Below, one piece after another: positions 51,090-58,305 of a stretch of 64,000 bases of DNA (position 1 is the stretch's first letter; every line of letters starts with the position of its first letter). The stretch covers positions 1,116,001-1,180,000 of the forward strand of contig CBDIDH010000001.1 of NCBI GenBank assembly GCA_965277595.1, in the 5' to 3' direction. The translations under genes and the position numbers were made by a program. Origin of the DNA: CBDIDH01 sp965277595. Its GTDB lineage: Bacteria > Planctomycetota > Planctomycetia > Isosphaerales > Isosphaeraceae. The notes under the pieces were generated by a model. The model searched no databases and was not told the DNA's origin. It saw nothing but the letters and a program-made list of their open reading frames with translations.

Positions 51090-51360
51090 GGGAGGGCGAT
51101 CCCTTCGGTCCGGGCTTTTCGCGGCACGGCCCTTCGGGCTGCTACGCACCGCTTCAATCCCTATCGCAAGGCAGGCTGACCGCCTGGTCGATCAGGGGAG
51201 GCCCCAAGCCCGTCAATCCCCAAGCCTACGGTTCCGGCTGCGCTTCCCGACGCTTCGCATCGCGTTCTCGCCGGAAGGGTTGACCGTCTTTCCCCCTTCA
51301 AGACGCTGACCATCAGCGTTATGGCAGGGCGTGAAGGCACGCCTTCCATACGCTGAATAA
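51090..51360 (+). ncRNA. long structured RNA-like leader, copy A
   Basis: No ORF with coding character; dense in short inverted repeats (GGCCCTTCGGGCT; CGCTGA-CCA-TCAGCG; GGCGTG-AAGG-CACGCC). Bases 51,121-51,187 align with 57,019-57,087 (copy B), sharing CGCAAGGCAGGCT and ACCGCCTG without break apart from one base. Ends at the Shine-Dalgarno of the small gene at 51,380. Confidence 0.6.
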
Positions 51361-51379
51361 TCAATGAAAGGAAGCCATC

Positions 51380-51661
51380 ATGCCCCACCTCTACGAAACC
51401 CCCGCCATCACCATCGGCAAGCACGAATGGCGAATGATCGTCACCCCTTCCCGGTTCGTCGGCAACTGCACCGACTACCAGTTCAGACCCATCGGCGGAT
51501 CAATCTGGAGGGACAGCCACGACTGGCCCAGCTACAACCACAATGACGGCACCTACGGCGGCCTACCGAGGTCGCTCAGGCGGCTCTATGACAGGCACCA
51601 GGCCGAAGTCATAGCCGCCCTGGAAGGCCAGCAAGCCCCGCAGCAGAGCATGGAGGTTTAG
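51380..51661 (+). CDS. small plasmid-type hypothetical protein
   Basis: 93 aa; HEWRMIVTPSRFVGNCTDYQ, GSIWRDSHDWPSYNHNDGTY, Trp/Tyr-rich. AAAGGAAG upstream. Preceded by structured RNA copy A, which could control it. Confidence 0.6.
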   Translation: MPHLYETPAITIGKHEWRMIVTPSRFVGNCTDYQFRPIGGSIWRDSHDWPSYNHNDGTYGGLPRSLRRLYDRHQAEVIAALEGQQAPQQSMEV

Positions 51662-51663
51662 CC

Positions 51664-51846
51664 ATGCCGTACAGACTCGAAACCGCCGTCCGGGAAATCC
51701 TCAGGCCGACGCATCAGATGCAGCCATTCGAAGCGACCTACCTTACACGCGCCCGGTTCAGGCTCGAGAAGGGGGTATGGGTCAGGCGGGTGTATCTGGA
51801 GATTCAGACGCTGGAAGCGGTGCTTGACGTGCCGGAGGGGCGATAG
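51664..51846 (+). CDS. small hypothetical protein
   Basis: 60 aa, basic (ETAVREILRPTHQMQPFEAT). Starts 3 bp after the previous stop (TAGCCATG), so co-translated. Confidence 0.5.
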   Translation: MPYRLETAVREILRPTHQMQPFEATYLTRARFRLEKGVWVRRVYLEIQTLEAVLDVPEGR

Positions 51847-51872
51847 CACCAGACTGGTGTTCGAGTAACCGC

Positions 51873-52082
51873 TCAAGCTTGCTTCACAAAACTCTCAGGC
51901 TTCACCTTCCCGCCAGTAACCTTCTTGATCGCTTCGGCCTTGGCCAGCGTCGGAGCCGCCCGGCCATCCTCCCAAGCAGCCACGGCTTGCTGGCTGACAG
52001 GTTTGCCAAGAATATCCTTGAGCAACTTACCAAAGCCTGATTGGCTATAGCGGTTGGCGATGCGCCATTCTTTCAGTTTCAT
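51873..52082 (-). CDS. Cro/CI-type HTH protein
   Basis: 69 aa. MKLKEWRIANRYSQSGFGKL, KPVSQQAVAAWEDGRAAPTL is a clear XRE helix-turn-helix. Overlaps the upstream gene's stop (ATGA). Last of four leftward genes. Confidence 0.8.
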   Translation of the reverse strand: MKLKEWRIANRYSQSGFGKLLKDILGKPVSQQAVAAWEDGRAAPTLAKAEAIKKVTGGKVKPESFVKQA

Positions 52083-52330
52083 GATGCCCTCGCTTTCAGC
52101 ATGGCATCGGCTATAAGGTAGGACGATTTTGCGTACATATCCGCGCACTCTTCTTTCGTGCGATAGGCTTCCCCTGCAGGCTTCGTGAGCATGCATTCCA
52201 CAATCGCTGGTAACGCCGCCGCTGCAAAGTAGTCACGCAGAGTCATGCCATAAGTAGACGCAACGAGCCGCCCGCTTTCCATCTCTTCAGCAAGGGGAAA
52301 CGCCGAACCGCCATCATTAATGCTACTCAT
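52079..52330 (-). CDS. small phage-type protein
   Basis: 83 aa. GGSAFPLAEEME and YGMTLRDYFAAAALPAIVE match a short phage family that begins NDGGxAFP and contains GMTLRDYFA. Start 52,330 chosen by GGAGG spacing. Confidence 0.72.
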   Translation of the reverse strand: MSSINDGGSAFPLAEEMESGRLVASTYGMTLRDYFAAAALPAIVECMLTKPAGEAYRTKEECADMYAKSSYLIADAMLKARAS

Positions 52331-52538
52331 CCCCATTCCCTCCCGTGATTTCCATCTCTTTCATGTTGTACTCGATGAACGCGACTGCATGGCGGTAGCT
52401 ATCGCTTTTAGCTTTATAAAATGAAAAATTTATGCTTGTGCGATAAACGCGATCCATGCGTTCGGCTTCATCTTCCAAGTAAGTTATAGTGTCCCTCAGC
52501 TTCCCGTAATCCCATTCCATGTTGGCTTCGCCGGTCAT
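52323..52538 (-). CDS. small helical protein, paralogue of 54,733-54,963
   Basis: 71 aa. MEWDYGKLRDTITYLEDEAE, then KSDSYRHAVAFIEYNMKEME: same layout and C-terminal GNGD as the protein at 54,733. Unknown role. Confidence 0.6.
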   Translation of the reverse strand: MTGEANMEWDYGKLRDTITYLEDEAERMDRVYRTSINFSFYKAKSDSYRHAVAFIEYNMKEMEITGGNGDE

Positions 52539-52780
52539 GCTCCTAACTCCCTCAATAATTCATCGACTTCTTTCGCCGTAACCTTGGTGGCCTTCTTTGC
52601 CTTAGCAACTTTGTAACCAGCGCGGCGTAACTGGCCGATTACGTTATCAGCGTGAATGGACAGCACGGCGTCGCCGTTGGCTTCGTGCATAACACGCCAA
52701 GCATCCTCACCGGCTTTTGTAAGGGGTATGAAACGGGTGAATGGCCCGGTAGCGGTATATTCGAGGTCGGCAACTTTCAT
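52535..52780 (-). CDS. small hypothetical protein
   Basis: 81 aa; TGPFTRFIPLTKAGEDAWRV and a Lys-rich C-terminal helix (KKATKVTAKEVDELLRELG). GGAG before ATG 52,780. First of four leftward overlapping genes. Confidence 0.55.
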   Translation of the reverse strand: MKVADLEYTATGPFTRFIPLTKAGEDAWRVMHEANGDAVLSIHADNVIGQLRRAGYKVAKAKKATKVTAKEVDELLRELGA

Positions 52781-52868
52781 AATCGTCTCCGTTGTTTGCC
52801 CCTTCTTTCTAGCACCGCCAATTTGCATAGTCAATAAAAAAGATGGTATAAAACACTAAAAATAATTG

Positions 52869-52897
52869 TTGACCTAACAACCAAACCGCGCTATAGC
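52869..52897 (+). promoter_or_regulatory. AATAATTGTTGAC promoter, strongest copy
   Basis: TTGACC, 17-bp spacer, TATAGC, preceded by AAAAATAATTG. GACCTA and TAGGTC form an inverted pair across the spacer and -10. Drives the rightward cluster from 52,928. Confidence 0.65.
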
Positions 52898-52927
52898 TAG
52901 GTCATCAACAACGAAAGGAAAAACACC

Positions 52928-53080
52928 ATGTATAAAGTAATCCAGCACGGCAAAGAAATCGGTGCCGGCACCCTGACCGAATGCATCGAGCACATCGCCA
53001 CCAGCATGAGCCAGTTCCACCCGGAGCAGGTGACGGCACGGCAGGCCGTTGAGGCTGGATATCCAATCAGCAGGGATTAA
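52928..53080 (+). CDS. 50-residue hypothetical protein
   Basis: Reads YKVIQHGKEIGAGTLTECIE and ends AGYPISRD. GAAAGGAA before ATG. First gene behind the promoter at 52,869. Confidence 0.55.
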   Translation: MYKVIQHGKEIGAGTLTECIEHIATSMSQFHPEQVTARQAVEAGYPISRD

Positions 53081-53130
53081 CGAAACCGGGGCGGCGAGAG
53101 TCGCTCCACTACCAAGGAAGGAAGGAACCT

Positions 53131-53304
53131 ATGGATAACTGGCACTGGCCGCAATGGACGATGGCTATATTGATGTTTTTTCGACTCATTATATTTGCGA
53201 GCAACCACGGTAAGCCCGTCAAGGAGCCATATAATTTCCACATGGCCTGCCTGGGTGCAGCATCAACGGCATTTCTGCTCTGGAAGGGTGGATTCTGGAA
53301 TTAA
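53131..53304 (+). CDS. 57-residue membrane protein
   Basis: Hydrophobic TMAILMFFRLIIFAS and a second stretch ACLGAASTAFLLW. AAGGAAGGAA precedes ATG. Confidence 0.5.
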   Translation: MDNWHWPQWTMAILMFFRLIIFASNHGKPVKEPYNFHMACLGAASTAFLLWKGGFWN

Positions 53305-53333
53305 TCAATTTTCGACGAGAGGAGCAATAGACC

Positions 53334-53516
53334 ATGACTCAGGAAACCACGCAAACCACGCTCCAGCAAGAACGCGACGCCCTCCACCGTGAGGCTATGG
53401 CTTACGAGGACAACCCGGCGAACATCAAAGACCGCAAGGCGTGGCACGAAACGGTGCAGCGGTACGCCGACCGGATCAAGGTTTTGGACTATCAGATTAA
53501 AATTGCCAACGCATAA
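53334..53516 (+). CDS. small coiled-coil protein
   Basis: 60 aa, helical throughout (LQQERDALHREAMAYEDNPA; VQRYADRIKVLDYQIKIA). GAGAGGAG upstream. Confidence 0.5.
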   Translation: MTQETTQTTLQQERDALHREAMAYEDNPANIKDRKAWHETVQRYADRIKVLDYQIKIANA

Positions 53517-53530
53517 CAGGAGCAACGCCC

Positions 53531-53710
53531 ATGAATAAGTACCGAGTTGAATTTTCCCGCATCCAAAGCGGCTATTACGAGATCGAAGCCGAGACCGCGA
53601 GGGAAGCGGAGGAAAAGGCCGACGAGCTTTACGAAACCGAAGAGGAGCCGAGCTTTCATATTCTGGAGGGCGGCATGCAAATCAATCACATCGAGAAAGT
53701 AAAGCCATGA
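53531..53710 (+). CDS. small phage-type protein
   Basis: 59 aa. YRVEFSRIQSGYYEIEAETA then REAEEKADELYETEEE: a strand plus helix unit also present in the protein at 59,778. Overlaps next gene by ATGA. Confidence 0.55.
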   Translation: MNKYRVEFSRIQSGYYEIEAETAREAEEKADELYETEEEPSFHILEGGMQINHIEKVKP

Positions 53711-53922
53711 CCCCCTACCTCGCTGCCCTAAACGATTACATCACCGAGGCGTTCAATCCCAAGCCGATCAGTTGCCGGATCAACGGCAAGCTCTACCTGA
53801 TCGAGCGTGTCACAGGCGGCTGGGCGTGGAGGAACGAGGACGGTGACATGCAGGAGGAGCCGCCGTTCGCGGAGGCGTGGCAGGCTCAGCAGGACGCTAT
53901 CAGTGACGGGAGGGCAAAATGA
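53707..53922 (+). CDS. small hypothetical protein
   Basis: 71 aa; ISCRINGKLYLIERVTGGWA, acidic C-terminus. ATGA overlaps at both ends. Confidence 0.5.
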   Translation: MTPYLAALNDYITEAFNPKPISCRINGKLYLIERVTGGWAWRNEDGDMQEEPPFAEAWQAQQDAISDGRAK

Positions 53923-54089
53923 CCCAAGCGCTTTTGAAAGACCTCGCCAGAGCCAAGGCCGTGTTCCAGCTCCGCGCCATCGTCACGGTGACGGGGATGG
54001 AGGAGAACCTGGAGCAGTGCGGCACGTGTGGCGATTACCACGAGCCGGGGGAAGTGCCGTTTACCTGTGAAACGGGCGACGGCCAGTGA
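53919..54089 (+). CDS. 56-residue zinc-ribbon-like protein
   Basis: Helical N-terminus and CGTCGDYHEPGEVPFTC, three cysteines near a His: possible zinc site. ATGA overlap with the gene before. Confidence 0.5.
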   Translation: MTQALLKDLARAKAVFQLRAIVTVTGMEENLEQCGTCGDYHEPGEVPFTCETGDGQ

Positions 54090-54130
54090 ATCATCAAGAA
54101 CTACAGAAACCGCAAAAGGGAACATAATAT

Positions 54131-54346
54131 ATGCCATTAATACAATTTAGCAACGTAACGATGTCAGTTGATTCTGAAGGAAGAGGTAGTTTTGAGGTCG
54201 ATGGCGTCCCCTTGATTGGCGTGGAGAAGGTTCTAGTCGAAGCCAAGTCTGATACTCTCACCCGATTTACGGTGACATTCGTCGCCAGCTTGAATAAGTC
54301 TCAATTTTTAACTTCGAAGTGTACAAGTCCGGATGAGCGAAAATGA
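54131..54346 (+). CDS. small beta-rich hypothetical protein
   Basis: 71 aa; LIQFSNVTMSVDSEGRGSFE, LTRFTVTFVASL. AT-rich. No motif. Confidence 0.5.
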   Translation: MPLIQFSNVTMSVDSEGRGSFEVDGVPLIGVEKVLVEAKSDTLTRFTVTFVASLNKSQFLTSKCTSPDERK

Positions 54347-54389
54347 TGAATCCACTCAAACAAAAAATCAAGCTCCGCAAGGAGGGATT

Positions 54390-54551
54390 ATGGCATTAAG
54401 CAAACCCACGATCTACGAAGCATTGGCAATCAAGCTGGGGCGCGAACCAACGGCCAGCGAACTGAAAGCCGATTTCCAACGCATCCTTCAGGAAGGGGTG
54501 ATCGAGATGGCATGCAAGGGTGAAATGCGGCACCAGAGGGGTTTGAAATGA
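54390..54551 (+). CDS. small hypothetical protein
   Basis: 53 aa; SKPTIYEALAIKLGREPTAS then ELKADFQRIL. AAGGAGGG before ATG 54,390. Overlaps next by ATGA. Confidence 0.55.
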   Translation: MALSKPTIYEALAIKLGREPTASELKADFQRILQEGVIEMACKGEMRHQRGLK

Positions 54552-54736
54552 TAAGGCCCTGTTTTCACTGGATCGTGGTGGATAAGGTAACGCGAACGGC
54601 GATCTTTGAGACTCGCAACAGAAAGCTGGTTGACGCCATCAACCAGGAGAAGTACGAAGCCATGGATTTCGAGGATTATTTCGACGAACTAGCGGCCAGG
54701 ATCGATGCCGATCCCAGACTGAGGGGAATTGTATGA
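54548..54736 (+). CDS. small hypothetical protein
   Basis: 62 aa; FHWIVVDKVTRTAIFETRNR then acidic YFDELAARIDADP. ATGA overlaps at both ends. Confidence 0.5.
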   Translation: MIRPCFHWIVVDKVTRTAIFETRNRKLVDAINQEKYEAMDFEDYFDELAARIDADPRLRGIV

Positions 54737-54963
54737 CAACCGACTTAAATATCGAATGGGATTACGACAAGCTGATTGACGCCATTGACCTGATGCAGAC
54801 AGCGTTTCACAAATACAATTACGCCGCCGCCCGATATACGAAGGAGGGCCGTGAACACCCGGCGGCGCTCAAGCAGGAAAAGGCCGATGCGTTGGAACAC
54901 GCCATCCGGTTTATTTATTTCAACATGCGAGAGATCGAAATATGCGATTGGAACGGAGACTAG
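54733..54963 (+). CDS. small helical protein, paralogue of 52,323-52,538
   Basis: 76 aa. IEWDYDKLIDAIDLMQTAFH, then KADALEHAIRFIYFNMREIE and a GD end, collinear with the leftward protein at 52,323. Duplicated unit within the element. Confidence 0.6.
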   Translation: MTTDLNIEWDYDKLIDAIDLMQTAFHKYNYAAARYTKEGREHPAALKQEKADALEHAIRFIYFNMREIEICDWNGD

Positions 54964-55051
54964 GGACGGGATGCGTGAATTTTTTCGATGATACCGGCTT
55001 GATTCCTGGGTAAACTGAGTCGTTGGCCAGATGAAACCAGGAGGACAAGCC

Positions 55052-55285
55052 GTGAAGTACCAGGAAGCCAGGATTCTTCTTCTCGAAGGCCGATGCCGAT
55101 ACATCCGCCGGATGGCATGGAAGCAGATCGATCCGAATGCTGCACTGCACAGCATTTATGATGACGGTATTAGAAGCGAGATCGTGGTCGCTGCATGCAA
55201 CAGCCCCAAACTTGGCCTCTTCTCCGCCACCTTTAACGGCAGCCCGGACGACCATGAGGCCGACGATTGGGAGACTATTGAATGA
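55052..55285 (+). CDS. DUF2829/Tad2-like small protein
   Basis: 77 aa. KYQEARILLLEGRCRYIRRM, middle IYDDGIRSEIVV, and DDHEADDWETIE resemble DUF2829, a family that includes Tad2, which sequesters the signal nucleotide of Thoeris defence. The GTG at 55,052 with GGAGGA is preferred over ATG 55,031. Assignment rests on overall pattern only. Confidence 0.5.
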   Translation: MKYQEARILLLEGRCRYIRRMAWKQIDPNAALHSIYDDGIRSEIVVAACNSPKLGLFSATFNGSPDDHEADDWETIE

Positions 55286-55539
55286 GCAACAATGGTAAAG
55301 CGGCACGACCAACTACAATCATCAGACAGGCGCGATAACGAGACACCGCTGAAGGCGGTTAAGGGAGCGGCGGAACGTCGAAAGACGGTAGCGTTTCTCG
55401 CATGGCCACTTCGGAAGACCGCTCACCATGCGACAGATTGCAAGCCTGACTGCTTTGCTCGGACGAACGTCGGTTTAATAGAGGGCGTGACACATCGGAG
55501 AGACGGTGGGCCAAATTGCAGAGCAACGATGGAGGGAAT

Positions 55540-55872
55540 ATGGCTATAACGAACTGCCGGGAATGTGGCGAGATGACTTTTGACGGAACTACCCTGATGG
55601 GCAACCCCCATAGTTGCGCACCTAAATTTGAAGTCCTGCATGACGATGATAAGGGCGAGTGGGATCGTGCTCAAATGGTGTTTGCCTATGACCATGACGA
55701 CGCAGCCACAAAGGCAGCGCAACAATATGATGAAAGTATGGGCGAAGGTCCAAGCGAGCATGTCTTTTATGTCCGGTGCAAGGGTGATGCACTGATAAAG
55801 AAATTCGAGGTGGGTTTCGAATACTCTGTGGATTACCACGCGTACGAAAAAGAGGCAGCAACTACAACGTAG
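55540..55872 (+). CDS. hypothetical protein with Cys pair
   Basis: 110 aa; AITNCRECGEMTFDGTTLMG at the N-terminus (Cys-x-x-Cys), then VFAYDHDDAATKAAQQYDES and FEYSVDYHAYEKEA. The gap 55,286-55,539 contains only weak frames. Confidence 0.55.
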   Translation: MAITNCRECGEMTFDGTTLMGNPHSCAPKFEVLHDDDKGEWDRAQMVFAYDHDDAATKAAQQYDESMGEGPSEHVFYVRCKGDALIKKFEVGFEYSVDYHAYEKEAATTT

Positions 55873-55950
55873 TAACAATTCAGGCATGAGTCAGTCAGCT
55901 AACTCGCGCGTCGCTTTCGGCTTCGCTTAACCCCCAGGATAGGCCAGGTG

Positions 55951-56979
55951 ATGCCCCATGAGATAAAACGGCAAGGAACCCTGTTCGACGTATCGCCGGA
56001 ATCCCACCAGCTCCTGCCGCTCGACCGGTACGATATCGTCGCCGTCGGTTACAGCGGCGGCAAGGACAGCCTGGCCGCGCTCCTCGACCTGCTCGAACGC
56101 GGCGTCCCTCCCTCCAAGATCGAACTCCACCATCACGACATCGACGGCCAGGGCGAGAAGCTCATGGACTGGCCCTGCACGCACGCCTACGTCAAGGCCA
56201 CCGCCGAGGCGTTGGGCATCCCCGTCGTCTTCTCATGGCGGGAGGGCGGCTTTGTCCACGAAATGCTCCGCGACAACAGCCCTACGGCTCCTGTGGTGTA
56301 CGAACGCGACGGCGGGCGTGTTACCCTCCCAACCAAACGGGAAACGCCCGGCACGCGGCTGAAATTCCCCCAGGTCAGCGCCGATCTCGGCGTCCGTTGG
56401 TGCAGCTCCTATCTCAAGATTGACCCCTTCGCACGCGTGCTCGCCAACGATCCGGCCTACCAGGGCAAGAAAATCCTGGTCGTGACCGGCGAACGTCGGC
56501 AGGAATCTTCAACCAGGGCCAAATACGCCGAGGCGGAGCCGCATCGCACGAACACCAAGGCGCGGACAGTGCATCAGTGGCGGAATGTGATCGACTGGAG
56601 CGAGGAGCAGGTCTGGGACATCATCAAGCGGTGGAACGTCCGCCCGCATCCCAGTTACTCCCTCGGTTGGGGAAGAACCTCTTGCCTCGCTTGCATTTTT
56701 GGCGATGGCGACCAGTGGGCGAGCGTCCAAACCATTGCCCCGGAGCGGTTCAAACGGATTGCCGGGTTAGAACGCGACTTTCGCAGCACGATCCGCAAGG
56801 GGCAGTCCGTCGAGGAAATGGCCGCCCGCGGTCAGGAGTTCGTCTCCGATAAGCCAGAAGCCCTCAGACGGCTTGCCATGTCACCCGATGCCTTCACCAA
56901 GGATATGTTCTTCCTGGCACCAGGGGAGACATGGGCGGCACCAGCAGGAGCTTACAAGAGATGCGGAGGGCCGACATGA
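55951..56979 (+). CDS. PAPS reductase/DndC-like ATP-pyrophosphatase
   Basis: About 342 aa. PP-loop VGYSGGKDSLAALLDLL; LHHHDIDG; VSADLGVRWCSSYLKIDPF, and VTGERRQESSTRAKYAEAEP, a pattern close to DndC (C..LKI.P and G.R..ES..RA). SCLACIFGDGDQW supplies two more cysteines, so an Fe-S cluster is possible. Such enzymes activate a substrate with ATP for sulfur transfer. No dndA/B/D/E is nearby. ATG 55,951 or GTG 55,948. Confidence 0.82.
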   Translation: MPHEIKRQGTLFDVSPESHQLLPLDRYDIVAVGYSGGKDSLAALLDLLERGVPPSKIELHHHDIDGQGEKLMDWPCTHAYVKATAEALGIPVVFSWREGGFVHEMLRDNSPTAPVVYERDGGRVTLPTKRETPGTRLKFPQVSADLGVRWCSSYLKIDPFARVLANDPAYQGKKILVVTGERRQESSTRAKYAEAEPHRTNTKARTVHQWRNVIDWSEEQVWDIIKRWNVRPHPSYSLGWGRTSCLACIFGDGDQWASVQTIAPERFKRIAGLERDFRSTIRKGQSVEEMAARGQEFVSDKPEALRRLAMSPDAFTKDMFFLAPGETWAAPAGAYKRCGGPT

Positions 56980-56989
56980 ATCAGGTAAC

Positions 56990-57295
56990 CGGGCGTCTCC
57001 CTCCGGGCCGGGCTATGCGCGGCTTGGCCCTTCGGGCTGGCTGCGCCACCGCTCCTATCCCTGACGCAAGGCAGGCTAACCGCCTGTTAAGAGAGGGGCC
57101 AATGGCCCCGCCCTGTAAACGCCAAGCCCTACGGGTGCCCGGCCAACGATTTTCCCCTCGCTGCGCGATTCCTCGCGGAAGACAAAATCGCCGCCCGGCC
57201 AGCGTTGACACGGCTCCCCCTTACAAGGGGCTATTCATCAAGGAAATGGCGGCGGCTGCTACGCAGTCTAGCCATTCCTTGAAGTAACAACTTAG
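56990..57295 (+). ncRNA. long structured RNA-like leader, copy B
   Basis: Homologous to copy A (51,090-51,360) in its 5' half, mainly 57,019-57,087. Stems visible: GGCCCTTCGGGCT, GGCAGGCTAACCGCC, GGGGCCAATGGCCCC, CAAGGAAATGGC with GCCATTCCTTG. The 3' half differs from copy A, but both end at the Shine-Dalgarno of a short gene. Confidence 0.6.
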
Positions 57296-57306
57296 GAGAA
57301 AAGACC

Positions 57307-57558
57307 ATGCAAACACTTTATAGAATGGAGGACGGAATCACATGGGCAGAAAGGAGGGCGAAAGCTGGCGGGTTTACTCCTGTTGAAATGATGCCCATTA
57401 ACCTTCCTGTCTGCAACTCGCCGTGGATTAAAATGAAAGCCGCTATTGAACGTTTTGGCTACGGTTTTCTCATGGGGACACCCTCAAAGACTCACTACCA
57501 AATCATGGTAAGCAAAACCAACCGGACTTGGTTTTCATTTTTCTGCAAGAAGGAGTAG
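57307..57558 (+). CDS. small hypothetical protein
   Basis: 83 aa; YRMEDGITWAERRAKAGGFT, VSKTNRTWFSFFCKKE. TTAGGAG upstream; preceded by structured RNA copy B. Confidence 0.55.
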   Translation: MQTLYRMEDGITWAERRAKAGGFTPVEMMPINLPVCNSPWIKMKAAIERFGYGFLMGTPSKTHYQIMVSKTNRTWFSFFCKKE

Positions 57559-57563
57559 CCACC

Positions 57564-57815
57564 ATGCCCAAACAGAAGCAATACCACGCAGAATATCGCC
57601 GCAACGGCACTGAGGATGAAATCCTGATTTGCCGCCCGAACGGCGACGCCATGGCCTTCATCCAGTATTGGGATGAGCCGGATACCAATGATGCAGAGAT
57701 AGCGGAGAAAACAGCCCAACATATCGTTGACGCATTGAACGCCTACAAGAAGCCGCTGAAATTGCCACGGCGGAAGATGGTTGAAAGCACTGACTCTGAT
57801 GATATTATTTGGTAA
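57564..57815 (+). CDS. small hypothetical protein
   Basis: 83 aa; YHAEYRRNGTEDEILICRPN and a helix EKTAQHIVDALNAYKKPLKL, a pattern seen in phage proteins. AAGGAG upstream of ATG. Confidence 0.55.
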   Translation: MPKQKQYHAEYRRNGTEDEILICRPNGDAMAFIQYWDEPDTNDAEIAEKTAQHIVDALNAYKKPLKLPRRKMVESTDSDDIIW

Positions 57816-57840
57816 AACAGACAGCATTGGAGTAACCGAC

Positions 57841-58152
57841 ATGACCCACGAAGAACTGAAGAAACGCCACTACGAACGCCTGAACGACTATCGCAATTCG
57901 GTGGAGTATCAGGCCAGCTCGAATTGCTACCAGAAGCCATCCGGCGAGCTAAAGACGCTAACCGGCAACCGCTGGGAGATAGACGAGGAAATCTATATGG
58001 ACTTTCTGGAAATGCTGCCGCCCATGGGCTGGAAGGGCGATTCGTTCTACATGCGTGAATTTTCTTTCGATGACATCACGGCCAAGTTCAGCAAGGAGGG
58101 CGGCAAGTTCTATTGCGAGTTTGCCCGCTATCCCCAGAGGAAAGCATCTTAA
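57841..58152 (+). CDS. DUF1419-like protein
   Basis: 103 aa. YMDFLEMLPPMGWKGDSFYM then REFSFDDITAKF resembles DUF1419, common on rhizobial plasmids. TTGGAG before ATG. Role unknown. Confidence 0.55.
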   Translation: MTHEELKKRHYERLNDYRNSVEYQASSNCYQKPSGELKTLTGNRWEIDEEIYMDFLEMLPPMGWKGDSFYMREFSFDDITAKFSKEGGKFYCEFARYPQRKAS

Positions 58153-58305
58153 CCACCCGACCGGGGAATGGTTAACCGCCGTTCCCCACGCCACTTTTCA
58201 TAAATAACCGCTTGAATTTGGCGCAAGAACTGGTAACAAGAAGGGGGCGAAGGTATGAGGCCAACGCCCCCTATAAACCGCTAACACTTGAAGGAGATAG
58301 CGATT

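Noticed and set aside
55292..55549. 85-codon plus-strand open frame
   Set aside because: No ribosome site, irregular composition, and it overlaps the better supported gene at 55,540.
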